Source: JBDHBD01 sp039586095 (lineage in GTDB: Bacteria > Gemmatimonadota > Gemmatimonadetes > Palauibacterales > Palauibacteraceae). Taken from it: DNA of 64,000 nucleotides. The notes under the pieces are model-generated. The model ran no database searches, was not told the DNA's origin, and saw only the letters and a program-made list of their open reading frames with translations. The position numbers were made by a program, and so were the translations under genes. The DNA lies in the NCBI GenBank assembly GCA_039586095.1, contig JBDHLB010000010.1, positions 1-64,000 on the forward strand. The letters are read 5' to 3'. Shown piece by piece: positions 50,594 through 59,334 of this stretch; the stretch's first letter is position 1, and every line of letters begins with the position of its first letter.

Positions 50594-51942
50594 CCCTGTC
50601 CCTCCCCGCCCTCGTCTCGCTTCCCTCCCTGCTCGTCCATCCTGGCGTCTTCGCCGCTGGCGGCCGGAACGACGTGCACCACGGACAGTCGGTCCGTGCG
50701 CAACACCTCGACCGCGAGGTCTCGCACGGCCTCTCGACCCACCGCTGCGTAGCGTGAGAACGCGTCGTTGACATAGGCCGGATCGTCCCGCAGAACGGCG
50801 GCATGGGCGAAAGCATCCGCCCGGGATGCCATGTTGTTGAGCTGGCCGACCAGGCCGCGGCGGGCGCGGTTCAATGCTCCTTCGAGCTCGAGCTCCTCGA
50901 CTCCGTCGGCGACCAGGCGACCAAGTGTCTCCCGCACGGCTTCCTCCAGGTCGGGCGCCGATACACCGGGCCGGGCCGTGGCCACGACGAACAACATTCC
51001 CACCTGCTCGGTCGGCCAGGTGAACGCGTGGACGTCGGCGGCGATCTGTCGCTCGTACACGAGCCGCCGCTGCAGTCGTGAGCTCATCCCGTCCGAGAGC
51101 AGATAGGTGAGCACATCGGCTGTCTCGAACCGCGGATCGTTGAACGAAGGTGAGTGAAACATCAGGTACACCCGGGGCACCTGCACACGGTCGTCGATCT
51201 CGGCGCGTCGCTCGCCTTGGCCCTCGGGAGGGGGAACGTCGACCGGCTCCCGCGCCGGACCGGCAGCGATGTCGCCGAACCAGTGCTCCGCGCGCTCGAA
51301 CACGTCGGACGGCTCCACGTCGCCAGCGACCACGAGCACCGCGTTGTTCGGGCCGTAGTACCGGTCGAAGAAGTCGTGAACGTCCCTCAGCGAGGCGCGG
51401 TCCAGGTCCTCCATGTACCCGATGGTCGGGTGACGGTACGGGTGACCTTCGGGATAGGCGACTTCCAGTAGCGTCTCGAACGCCAGACCGTAGGGCCGGT
51501 TCTCGTACGATTGACGTCGCTCGTTCTTCACCACCTCGCGCTGGTTGTCGAGCTTCTCCTGCGTGATCCCCGGCTTGAAGAAACCCATGCGGTCGGACTC
51601 GAGCCACAGCGCGAGGTCGAGCTCGTTGCTCGGCAAAGTCTCGTAGTAGTTCGTCCGGTCGAACCACGTGGAGCCGTTGAGGGTCCCGCCCGCGTCCTGG
51701 ATGAGCCGGAAATGTCCGTCCCGCGCCACGTGCTCCGAGCCCTGAAAGAGCAGATGCTCGAAGAGGTGGGCAAATCCCGTGTGGCCCCTGGTCTCGTTTT
51801 TGGAGCCTACATGGTACATGAGATGCACCGCGACAATCGGCGCCGAACGGTCCGACTGAACGATGATGCGCAGGCCGTTGTCCAGCACCCGCTCTTCAAA
51901 CGGAAAATAGACCTCCCGTCCCGCCTCGCTGCTTCCCGCCAC
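50590..51942 (-). CDS. M16-family zinc peptidase, catalytic subunit
   Basis: 450 residues with the inverted zinc motif HLFEH at 59-63 and a third-ligand Glu in EVVKNERR (about 136-141). Further M16 features: LDNGLRIIVQSDRSAPIVAVHLMYHVG near the N-terminus and GGTLNGSTWFDRTNYYETLP. Start chosen at GTG 51942, which has GGGAGG at 4 nt. A start at 51981 would add 13 residues. There is no signal peptide, so it is probably cytosolic. It degrades or processes peptides together with the non-catalytic partner that follows. Confidence 0.93.
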   Translation of the reverse strand: MAGSSEAGREVYFPFEERVLDNGLRIIVQSDRSAPIVAVHLMYHVGSKNETRGHTGFAHLFEHLLFQGSEHVARDGHFRLIQDAGGTLNGSTWFDRTNYYETLPSNELDLALWLESDRMGFFKPGITQEKLDNQREVVKNERRQSYENRPYGLAFETLLEVAYPEGHPYRHPTIGYMEDLDRASLRDVHDFFDRYYGPNNAVLVVAGDVEPSDVFERAEHWFGDIAAGPAREPVDVPPPEGQGERRAEIDDRVQVPRVYLMFHSPSFNDPRFETADVLTYLLSDGMSSRLQRRLVYERQIAADVHAFTWPTEQVGMLFVVATARPGVSAPDLEEAVRETLGRLVADGVEELELEGALNRARRGLVGQLNNMASRADAFAHAAVLRDDPAYVNDAFSRYAAVGREAVRDLAVEVLRTDRLSVVHVVPAASGEDARMDEQGGKRDEGGEGQG

Positions 51943-52099
51943 GCAACCTCCCTCGAAGGTCCCTCGAACTCTCCCTCGCAATCGCGGACCGATCGTCGCG
52001 ATCGGACGGCTGTCGCGGAATCCTCGCGCTGGCCCTGACGACGACGTGGGAAGTTCTACTACGAAGTCGGAAGTTGTACCAGAGCGGGGCCGTTCTCCC

Positions 52100-52115
52100 G
52101 CACCCGGCCGGGTGC
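52100..52115 (-). terminator. Possible terminator of rnpB
   Basis: Perfect palindrome GCACCCGGCCGGGTGC 17 nt beyond the rnpB 3' end, with no T-run. Low confidence. Confidence 0.3.
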
Positions 52116-52132
52116 CGACAGAAGAGCGGAGC

Positions 52133-52530
52133 GCGGAGGAAGTTAAGCCGGGTTCTGTGACGATGCGGCAGCCTCGAAGGCCACAGATCGTGAGGTCATC
52201 TGTCTTGGACGCCGGTTGCCCGACGTCTCCAGCGGCCTACCCGGAGCTCCAACGCGGCGGGCCACCGCTCGCTCCTGCTTGGCCTTGCTCCCGACGGGGT
52301 TTGCCATGCCACCGCTGTCTCCAGCAGCGCGGTGGGCTCTTACCCCACCCTTTCACCCTTGCCTGTGCGGACGGCCAGTGGCCGGACCCGCCATCGGCGG
52401 TCTGCTCTCTGTGGCACTTTCCGTCGCCTTGCGACGCCCGGGCGTTACCCGGCGCCGTGCCCTGTGGAGCCCGGACTTTCCTCGAGCGGCGCGCCTGTCG
52501 GCACCCGCCCGCGACCTCGTCTTCCTCCGC
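52133..52530 (-). ncRNA. rnpB: RNase P RNA (bacterial type A)
   Basis: About 398 nt. The 5' and 3' ends pair as P1 (GCGGAGGAAG with CTTCCTCCGC). Conserved cores are visible: GAGGAAAGTCCGGGCTCCA (CR-I) with ACAGGGCA, GGGTGAAAGGGTGGGGTAAGAG, 'GGCAAACCCC', and near the 3' end ACAGAACCCGGCTTA (CR-V). It is the catalytic RNA for tRNA 5' maturation. A -10-like TATACT (minus strand, 52543-52548) lies 12 nt upstream of the mapped 5' end. Confidence 0.96.
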
Positions 52531-53006
52531 ACACCACGCGGGAGTATACCGAAGCGCGGACGATTAGGTTTCATCGGTGCTTTGGCCGTTTCCCCGCCGT
52601 GCTTCCCAGGTGGCGCGCGGCCGCTCAAATCGCCAATATTCAGCGTACCCTGAGAGCGTTGGCGCGGTGGAGGACAACGCAGCCGCGTGACCGGGTGTCT
52701 TATGTGCGTCGGGCGGGCGCGGAAGCCGCGTCACTCGGCCCGTATGACATTCTGGAGGGGCCTGGAAAGCCGAGCCGTTGATCCGAATCGGGATGGACGG
52801 CCCATCGCTTCCCGAGCCGGAGGTGGCGTTAAGGAACCTGTACCTGGTATGCACAAACCTTACAATCGATGCTCGCACTGGGTGCACGTGCGGCATCCCT
52901 TCCTACCCACCACGCACGCCTTGCCGGCGTGGGCGGTCGTGTTGTCCGCCGCCCTGCCGGAGCGTTCTTCTTGTATCCAGCCTTCACTCGGAGCGAGGTC
53001 GCACCG
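52531..53006. other. Intergenic region between rnpB and the divergent surface-lipoprotein gene
   Basis: 476 bp. On the minus strand TATACT at 52543-52548 is a likely -10 for rnpB, with no clear -35. On the plus strand TACAAT at 52861-52866 is a -10-like hexamer, and GGAACC at 52833-52838 resembles an ECF -35. Neither has a convincing partner. No open frame here shows coding character. Confidence 0.45.
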
Positions 53007-55700
53007 ATGACGGGCCGGTGGCTGCGCCTGGCGCTCCTGACAGCCTTCGCGGCGGCGTGCGGCGATGCGGCCGAGAGCACGGGCCCCGAGGCTTCAGCGG
53101 CGGCGATGGTGGCGATCTCGCTGGCCGCCGACACGGTGGCGATCGGGGAAACGATCGATCCCCCGATCGCCGTTCGAGTGGAGAACCCGGGCGGAGTTCC
53201 CGTCGAAGGGATCCCGGTTCGCTTCGCGCTCGTCTCCGGGCCCGGCGAGCTGTTCCCGACACTGGCGGTTTCCAACCTGGATGGGATCGCCGAAGCCACG
53301 TTCCGGGCTGGCTCGACGCCCGGAGAAAGCCTGGTGCGAGTTGACATCCCGAGCGCCACGCAAGTCGCGGGCTTGGATTTCGTCGTCGTCACGGAACCGG
53401 CCGGCAGCGTGGAGCTGACCGTGGTGGGCGGCGATGCGCAGCAGGCGGAGATCGGAAGTCAGCTTCCGATCCCGTTCGAAGTTCGTGCATCCGCGCCGTC
53501 GGGCGTGGCCGCGGGCGGCATCACGCTGGCCTGGAGCGTGATCGGAAGCCGTGGCGGAGCGCGCCTTACCGCGGACACGACGTCCACGGACTCGGATGGT
53601 GTGAGCCGCGTCCTCCTCACGCTGGGTCGTGAAGCGGTGGAGCACGCCGTGACCGTCTTTGCCGTGGGCGGCATCGAGTCCGACACGGTCCGCTTCACGG
53701 CCGTCGCCACAGAGACGTTCCTCGGCAACATCGCTCTCGACTCCGTTCGCCCCTCCCCGCTTCTGTCCGGCGCTGAGGCCACGCTGTTCGGGGCCGGGTT
53801 CGCCGCGGCCTTAGAAGGCAACGAAGTGCGGATCGAGGGCGAGGCGGCCGAGGTTCTGGAGGCCAGCCCGACCCGGCTGCGGATCGTCGTGCCCGAGTTT
53901 GCGGCGAGCTGCCTCCCCGAACGCGACGTCGGCGTGCGCGTGCTGGCCGGGGGCGAGCCGAGCAACGGCCGGCTCGAACGACTGCGGCCCGGGCAGGAGA
54001 TTCTCGACCTGGCCATCGGCGAGGTGCGGACGCTGCGTGACCCCGTCGATCTCGCCTGCTGGCAGCTCGGGAGTGCCGCCGAACCGCGCGAGTACAGGAT
54101 CGCCGTGCAGAGCACGCGCGACGCGACCGGCGTCTCCCCGGTCGTGCGGTTGGCGACGCGAGCCGAGACCGAGCCGATGGAGGCACGCTTGGGCGCCGCC
54201 CGTATGGAAGCGTCGCTCGAACCTGACCAGGCGCGTCTCGCGCAGGTCTACGCCTCGGCCGAGTCGCGTATCGTGACGACGGCGAGGCGAGAGCTCGTAA
54301 GCCGGCGCGCCGTGCCCGTCCGGCCCGCGATGCTCGACTCGACCCGGCAGCCGTCGGTGGCCGCAACAGCACCGGCCGCCGGGGACAGCGTGCGGTATCG
54401 ATTCGCGGTCGGTAACGACCTCGCCGCCTCGTGCACCGACACGTCCCAGGTGATCCGGGGTGTCGTGCGAGAGGTGCGGGCCAATGTAATCCTCGTGGAA
54501 GATGTCCGCGCACCGGCGGAAGGCTTCACGGCCGAGGATTGGACCGGTCTCGCGGAGGATCTGGACCGCATCGTCTTTCCCATCGACACGCTGCACTTCG
54601 GAGCGCCGGCGGATATAGACGGAAACGGTCGGGTCGTCTTTCTGTTCACCCCCGAGGTGAACCGTCTCAGCGAGCCGGGAACCGCACGGCCCCTCGCCGG
54701 CATTGCGCTGCCGCTCGACCTCGCCGTGTCCGGGCGCGGTGACAGCCGCCCGGGCCCCGGGAGTGAGGCCTGCCCCGCGAGTAACGAGGCGGAGCTCATC
54801 TATCTGGCCGTGCCGGACCCCGACGGCGAAGTCGGTGAGCCCGTGCAGAGGCCTCGCGCGCTGGTGGAGTCACGCAAGGCGGCGGCGCACCAGCTTCAGC
54901 ACCTCATTAACGCGGGCCGCCGTGTCAGCCTGGGCGGCACGGGCTTCGGCCAGCTGGAAGAAGCATGGCTCGACGAAGGGCTGTCACACCTGGCCGAGGA
55001 GGTCGTAGGCCTGAACGCGGCGGGCCTGGGAGTGGGAGCCAACCTCACGTACGGCCAGGCGACGGCGAGTCGTGAGGCGTTGGAGCTCTTCAATGCCTAT
55101 CAGCTGGACAACTTTTATCGGCTCGGCCTCTACATGTCGGGCCCACAGGCGTCGAGCGTCGTCGTGACGGACGATCCGGCTGGCGTGTCGGGACTTCAGA
55201 TGCGCGGATTCGCGTGGTACCTGCTTCGCTGGTTGGTCGATCGCGAAAGCCGAGCCGATCCCGGCGCGTTTTTGCGGCCGCTCGTGGCGGGAGGTCGAAA
55301 CCATCTCCGGGGCCTGGAGAATCTCGAGAGCACGACGGGCCGGACGTGGGAGGAGCTGTCCGCGGAGTTCGCGGCCATGCTGGCGTCCGATGACCTGGGC
55401 ATCGCCGAGCTCGAGGAGCGGTACACGGCTGGCACCTGGGATGTGCGGGACCTGTTCGCCAACCTGAGCCAGAACCCGCTGACACGTGACCGGTTCGTGG
55501 CCGAGTTCCCGTTGTCACCGCGCCCGATCGGATTTGAAACCACCGCCGTCGATTTCGACGTACGGCCCTACACGACCGCTTACTTCGAGATTCGGTCTTC
55601 CGTGGATACGCCCGCGCTGGCCCTCAGCCTCGTGAAGCGTGGCGGAGACCTGGTCGAGGAATCTAGCGGACCACAGATCACGATAGTCAGGACGCGATAA
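53007..55700 (+). CDS. Large surface lipoprotein: Ig-like + TIG domains and M30-like metallopeptidase domain with HQxxH
   Basis: 897 residues. The signal peptide ends FAAAC (lipobox; Cys near 18). Ig-like modules lie at about 30-235 ('VAIGETIDPPIAVRVENPGG', 'VPIRFA.VSGPG' type repeats). An IPT/TIG domain lies at about 240-320 (LDSVRPSPLLSGAEATLFGAGF). The C-terminal half resembles M30/hyicolysin-type peptidases: DIDGNGRVVFLFTPEVN, then AHQLQHLINAGRR (628-632 = HQLQH), and WLDEGLSHLAEE at 654-665. The catalytic Glu of HExxH is Gln here (codon CAG), so activity is doubtful, although both His and the downstream Glu remain. The outer-membrane protein gene follows after 4 nt. Confidence 0.8.
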   Translation: MTGRWLRLALLTAFAAACGDAAESTGPEASAAAMVAISLAADTVAIGETIDPPIAVRVENPGGVPVEGIPVRFALVSGPGELFPTLAVSNLDGIAEATFRAGSTPGESLVRVDIPSATQVAGLDFVVVTEPAGSVELTVVGGDAQQAEIGSQLPIPFEVRASAPSGVAAGGITLAWSVIGSRGGARLTADTTSTDSDGVSRVLLTLGREAVEHAVTVFAVGGIESDTVRFTAVATETFLGNIALDSVRPSPLLSGAEATLFGAGFAAALEGNEVRIEGEAAEVLEASPTRLRIVVPEFAASCLPERDVGVRVLAGGEPSNGRLERLRPGQEILDLAIGEVRTLRDPVDLACWQLGSAAEPREYRIAVQSTRDATGVSPVVRLATRAETEPMEARLGAARMEASLEPDQARLAQVYASAESRIVTTARRELVSRRAVPVRPAMLDSTRQPSVAATAPAAGDSVRYRFAVGNDLAASCTDTSQVIRGVVREVRANVILVEDVRAPAEGFTAEDWTGLAEDLDRIVFPIDTLHFGAPADIDGNGRVVFLFTPEVNRLSEPGTARPLAGIALPLDLAVSGRGDSRPGPGSEACPASNEAELIYLAVPDPDGEVGEPVQRPRALVESRKAAAHQLQHLINAGRRVSLGGTGFGQLEEAWLDEGLSHLAEEVVGLNAAGLGVGANLTYGQATASREALELFNAYQLDNFYRLGLYMSGPQASSVVVTDDPAGVSGLQMRGFAWYLLRWLVDRESRADPGAFLRPLVAGGRNHLRGLENLESTTGRTWEELSAEFAAMLASDDLGIAELEERYTAGTWDVRDLFANLSQNPLTRDRFVAEFPLSPRPIGFETTAVDFDVRPYTTAYFEIRSSVDTPALALSLVKRGGDLVEESSGPQITIVRTR

Positions 55701-55704
55701 TTCC

Positions 55705-56385
55705 ATGGCGCGAATCGAGCGTGCACTCCTTCTCGGCCTGCTGATGGTGCCCGCCTTGTCCCTCTCGCCGGTCGCTGCGCAGGAGCCGATGGCACCGCGG
55801 CAGGAAAGCATCCCGCTCGAACGCGAGGGTCCACGAAGCGTCTTCGACCTGGTGGGCTTTGTCGGGTGGATCGCGCCGCTGAACGACATCACGAACGATC
55901 CGGCTTCGGTCGCGACGAGTCTCAAGCCGAGCGTCTCGTTCGGCGTGGAGGGGACGCACTGGCTCGGCCGGGGTTTTGGCATCGGCTTCCACGGCTTCTG
56001 GGCCCTGTCCGAGCTGGACGTGACCCCCAACGTCGTCACGGCCGAGGTCCCCGACGGCCTCGGCGATGCCAACTACTTCTCCGCCGTGGTGAACGCGCTC
56101 TACCGTCTCCCGGTCACCGGCCCGGCCGCCACGGTCCAACCGTACTTCCTGCTGGGCGGGGGGGTCCGACACCTCGCGGTGAGCGAAGAGGCCGCACCGA
56201 CCGTCAAGGACGCCACGGATCCACAACTCACACTGGGGCTGGGAGCGTTTGTGCAGGTCGCTTCGAGCCTCACGGTCCGGTTCGGTCTGCGAGATTTCGT
56301 GTCGGTGTTCGACGGGCCCGAGAGCGATTCTCAATTGCAGAACGACATCGTCGTGTCGGTCGGCGTCGGCTACCGCTTCTTCTGA
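55705..56385 (+). CDS. Outer-membrane beta-barrel protein
   Basis: 226 residues with a signal peptide (LLLGLLMVPALSLSPVAAQ). Alternating hydrophobic strands follow and the protein ends in Phe (SVGVGYRFF), the C-terminal signature used for BAM insertion. Strands such as PSVSFGVEGTHWLG, FGIGFHGFWALS and VQPYFLLGGGVRHLA resemble small OmpA/OmpW-like barrels with about 8 strands. Function unknown. It is only 4 nt after the surface lipoprotein gene, so the two may act together at the outer membrane. Confidence 0.8.
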   Translation: MARIERALLLGLLMVPALSLSPVAAQEPMAPRQESIPLEREGPRSVFDLVGFVGWIAPLNDITNDPASVATSLKPSVSFGVEGTHWLGRGFGIGFHGFWALSELDVTPNVVTAEVPDGLGDANYFSAVVNALYRLPVTGPAATVQPYFLLGGGVRHLAVSEEAAPTVKDATDPQLTLGLGAFVQVASSLTVRFGLRDFVSVFDGPESDSQLQNDIVVSVGVGYRFF

Positions 56386-56444
56386 AAGACCTCGCCCAGA
56401 GCGACTTTGGGAAAGCGCTTGTGGGGGCGCGACCTGCCTTGCGG

Positions 56445-57566
56445 CTACATCACCTCGAACCAGGTGCCGGGTTCCTCTACGGGCCAGCCCAGGCCCTTTA
56501 GCGCGCGCAGTACGTTGCAGGAGTGGTACTGGTAGCGCCAGTTCCCATTGCCGATGTTCGACTCCTCCACGGACTCCCCGAGCAACAGGTTGAGTCCGGT
56601 GATCACGGCTCCGTCGACGTACTCGATCCCGTTGCTCGTCAACGAGCCCCCGACGAGGATCAACCCCTCCCACTCGAAGTTCCCGTTGATCTCGAGATCG
56701 TCGCGAACGATGAGGGCCCCACGCCCGCTCATCGTTGGACTCACGGCGAAGTCGCTCCCGTCCGCATAGATGACGGGCCACTCGTCGGCGGCCACTTCGG
56801 CGCCGAAGCTGGGGTAACCGTCCTGTGACACGACGAAGTCGGCCTCGGCGAAGGTTCCGTCGAGCACGCTTTGCCACGGAACACGCGTGCCGTTGGCGAG
56901 CTCGAGGCCCGTACCATCCTCCAGAACGGGCGGATCGCCGAAGAACCCGGAGGGCGCGATCTCATCGTTGTAGTCGTCCTTGCCCTTGCCACCGCCGCTC
57001 TGGTCGAAGCCGTCTTCCGGCACAGCCAGCCCGGCCACGTCGTCCAGACCACCCACCGTGCAATCGGCCAGGGTCGCGGCGTCCAGCCCGGAGACGAAGC
57101 CCGCCACGCCGTTCTTCTGCAGACCGGACGCCGCCGTGATCGCCGCGTTGACGTTGAACCGCACCGCCCGACGCAACGCCACGGTAGCCACGTGGCGTCT
57201 CGCCGCGCCGCCCTCGGGAGGCCCATGCTCTCCCAGCGAGTGTATCAGGAACAGGCTGGTCGAATCGTCGACTTCGATGAGCGGATCCAGCCAGACCTTG
57301 GCGGTCCCATCGGCGAGCTTGTACGTGACCGTATCGGCCACGATCTTGCCCGAGCCCAGAAAGTGGTCGAGCCCCGCGTCCGCCGCATAGAACGCCTTGA
57401 GGCTCGCACGGTGGTTCTGGGTGATCTTCATGTCGGTGCCGGAAATCAGGTAGCCCGCCGCGGCCAGGCCGGATAGACCGAGCATAACCAGCAGGACCGC
57501 CACCAGGACGAATCCTCCTTCATCCCTCTCAGGCGCGTGCGCCCGTCGCTCCCCTGCTCCTGGCAT
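56445..57566 (-). CDS. PilX-like type IV pilus accessory protein (copy 2)
   Basis: 373 residues. Near the N-terminus is a prepilin-like helix (GGFVLVAVLLVMLGLSGLAAAGYLISGTD), then KITQNHRASLKAFYAADAG, the PilX_N signature. The body is beta-rich with low-complexity Gly/Asp turns. It ends GWPVEEPGTWFEVM. It is a close paralog of the copy 245 bp upstream, with extensive identity along the whole length. PilX-type proteins are minor-pilin-like components packed in type IV pili or secretion pseudopili. No pilin, ATPase or secretin gene is nearby. -10-like TATAAA (minus, 57589-57594) sits 22 nt before the ATG. Confidence 0.82.
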   Translation of the reverse strand: MPGAGERRAHAPERDEGGFVLVAVLLVMLGLSGLAAAGYLISGTDMKITQNHRASLKAFYAADAGLDHFLGSGKIVADTVTYKLADGTAKVWLDPLIEVDDSTSLFLIHSLGEHGPPEGGAARRHVATVALRRAVRFNVNAAITAASGLQKNGVAGFVSGLDAATLADCTVGGLDDVAGLAVPEDGFDQSGGGKGKDDYNDEIAPSGFFGDPPVLEDGTGLELANGTRVPWQSVLDGTFAEADFVVSQDGYPSFGAEVAADEWPVIYADGSDFAVSPTMSGRGALIVRDDLEINGNFEWEGLILVGGSLTSNGIEYVDGAVITGLNLLLGESVEESNIGNGNWRYQYHSCNVLRALKGLGWPVEEPGTWFEVM

Positions 57567-57810
57567 GCCTCGAGCCTTCCCACTTGGGTTTATACGTACA
57601 AACCGCACCAGGATGGGATTGCAAGGCCGGTGCCGAACGGCTGAAGCCGGGCCAAGAGTCTTGTAAGTGGCTAAATTATTGCGATTTAAAGCCGAAACAT
57701 CTGCCAGGACCCGCAGCGAGGGTCCGGCCCGGTCGAACGCCGGTCCACCCGGTTCGACGCAGTCTGCAAACGCATTGTCAGAGATGACGCACGACACTGC
57801 CGCGTGAAGG

Positions 57811-58923
57811 TCAGAGCACCTCGAACCACGCACCAGGCTCCTCGACGGGCCAGCCGAGGCCCTTGAGGGCGTTCATCACGTTGCAGGCATCGTACTGGTA
57901 GACCCAGTTCCCGTTGCCCAAATCGACCTGTCCGGCGGCTTCGCCGAGCAGCAGGTTGAGGCCGGCGATCACGGCGCCATCGATGCGCTCCACCCCGTTG
58001 CTCGTCAGGGCACCTCCGACCAGCACCACGCCCTTCCAGGTGAAAATCCCGTCGATCTTGAGATCGCCTCGCACGATCAGGGCACCGCGGCCGCTCATGG
58101 TCGGGGTTACCTGAAAAGCCGCGACGTCCGCATAGATGACGGGCCACTGGTCCGGGTCGATCTCGCCCGTGAAATCGGGATAGCCATCCACCGAGATCAC
58201 GTAATCGGCCTCGACGAAGCTCCCGTCCAGCACCTGCTGCCACGGCACTCCCGTCGTGTAGAGGAGCGCCAGCGCTTCGAGGTCGTCGTAGATCGGCGGA
58301 TCGCCGAAGAAGCCGGGCGGCACGTAGTCATCTTCTTGTTTTTTTGCACCGCCGCCGGACATGGAGAAGCCATCCTCTCGCACGGCCAGTCCAGCCACAT
58401 TTCCAGTCCCACCGACGGGGCAATCGCCGGCGCTGGCCGCATCGAAGCCCGACACGGTCCCGGCCATCCCGTTCTTCTGCAAGCCCGCCGCGGCGGTGAT
58501 GGCTGCGTTCACGCCGAAGCCCACGGCCTTGCGCATGGCCACGGTCGCCACCTGCCGTCGAGCGAGACCACCCTCGGGGGCGCGGTGCTCGCCCCTCGAG
58601 CTCACCAGGAAGAGCGAAGCGGAATCATCCACCTCGACCAGCGGAGTCACCCACACCTTGGCGATGCCGTCGGCATGGTTGTAGGTGACGGTATCGATCG
58701 GGAGTCTGCCCCGGCCCAGAAAGTGATCCAGACCCGCATCGGCCACGTAAAAGGCTTTCACGCTCGCGCGGTGGTTCTGGTTGATCCGGTAGTCCGTACC
58801 GGAGACCAGGTAACCGGCGGCAGCGAGTCCGGAGAGACCGAGCAGAACGAGCAGCACCGCCACGAGGGCGAAACCGCCTTCGGTTCGGCCCATTGACGGG
58901 GTTTCTTTCGAGGTAGGACGCAT
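57811..58923 (-). CDS. PilX-like type IV pilus accessory protein (copy 1)
   Basis: 370 residues from the ATG at 58923 (GAGGA 8 nt upstream; another ATG at 58938 adds five residues). N-terminal helix GGFALVAVLLVLLGLSGLAAAGYLVSGTD, then RINQNHRASVKAFYVADAG as in PilX_N. The C-terminal half 'MSGRGALIVRGDLKIDG', 'GGALTSNGVERIDGAVIAGLNLLLGEA' and the last residues GWPVEEPGAWFEVL mirror copy 2 almost residue for residue. The tandem copies look like a duplication followed by modest divergence. Confidence 0.82.
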   Translation of the reverse strand: MRPTSKETPSMGRTEGGFALVAVLLVLLGLSGLAAAGYLVSGTDYRINQNHRASVKAFYVADAGLDHFLGRGRLPIDTVTYNHADGIAKVWVTPLVEVDDSASLFLVSSRGEHRAPEGGLARRQVATVAMRKAVGFGVNAAITAAAGLQKNGMAGTVSGFDAASAGDCPVGGTGNVAGLAVREDGFSMSGGGAKKQEDDYVPPGFFGDPPIYDDLEALALLYTTGVPWQQVLDGSFVEADYVISVDGYPDFTGEIDPDQWPVIYADVAAFQVTPTMSGRGALIVRGDLKIDGIFTWKGVVLVGGALTSNGVERIDGAVIAGLNLLLGEAAGQVDLGNGNWVYQYDACNVMNALKGLGWPVEEPGAWFEVL

Positions 58924-58938
58924 GGCCACGGTCCTCAT

Positions 58939-59334
58939 GCCGATATGTCAGACAGATCGTTGTAGCGCTTTCGCCGACCGTTCGTGCAATGAGGGTGCCC
59001 CGCATCGCAGTTTGCCGGCGAATGAACGTTAAGAGCTTTTAAGACAGCGCGTTACAGGTTTCCGTCTCGGGATCACGAGCGCGGCAGGTACCCCATGGCT
59101 GTGCAACTTCTTTCCACGGGGCCGATCGCCTGTGCAGGCTGGTTCCGCAAGAGCCGGAGCTCCGGGGTCGCGCACCTCCTCGTCGCGGGCGGACCGGGCC
59201 GTGGCGGTCGGGTGTACGCAGGCCGGAGCGCAGAGGGGGCGCCGGCGGAGAGCGGCACGATGTGGACAACCCGAGACGGGAGACGATTCATGGGCAGGCA
59301 TCTCAACACGCTGCGGCAGGTGTGCAGGGACGCG
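58939..59334. other. Divergent intergenic region
   Basis: About 396 bp between the first PilX-like gene (minus) and the propeller gene (plus). AT-richer stretches occur near 59030-59045 (TTAAGAGCTTTTAAG). No -35/-10 pair matches well on either strand. Open frames here are GC-shadow frames without ribosome-binding sites. Confidence 0.4.

Noticed and set aside
52140..52560. Protein-coding frames across 52216-52781
   Set aside because: The conserved sequence here is RNase P RNA on the minus strand, and the frames follow from its GC content.
58939..59334. Cyclic-di-GMP riboswitch upstream of the PilX-like genes
   Set aside because: The expected GEMM core (GCACAGGGCAAACC with GAAA receptor) is not present.
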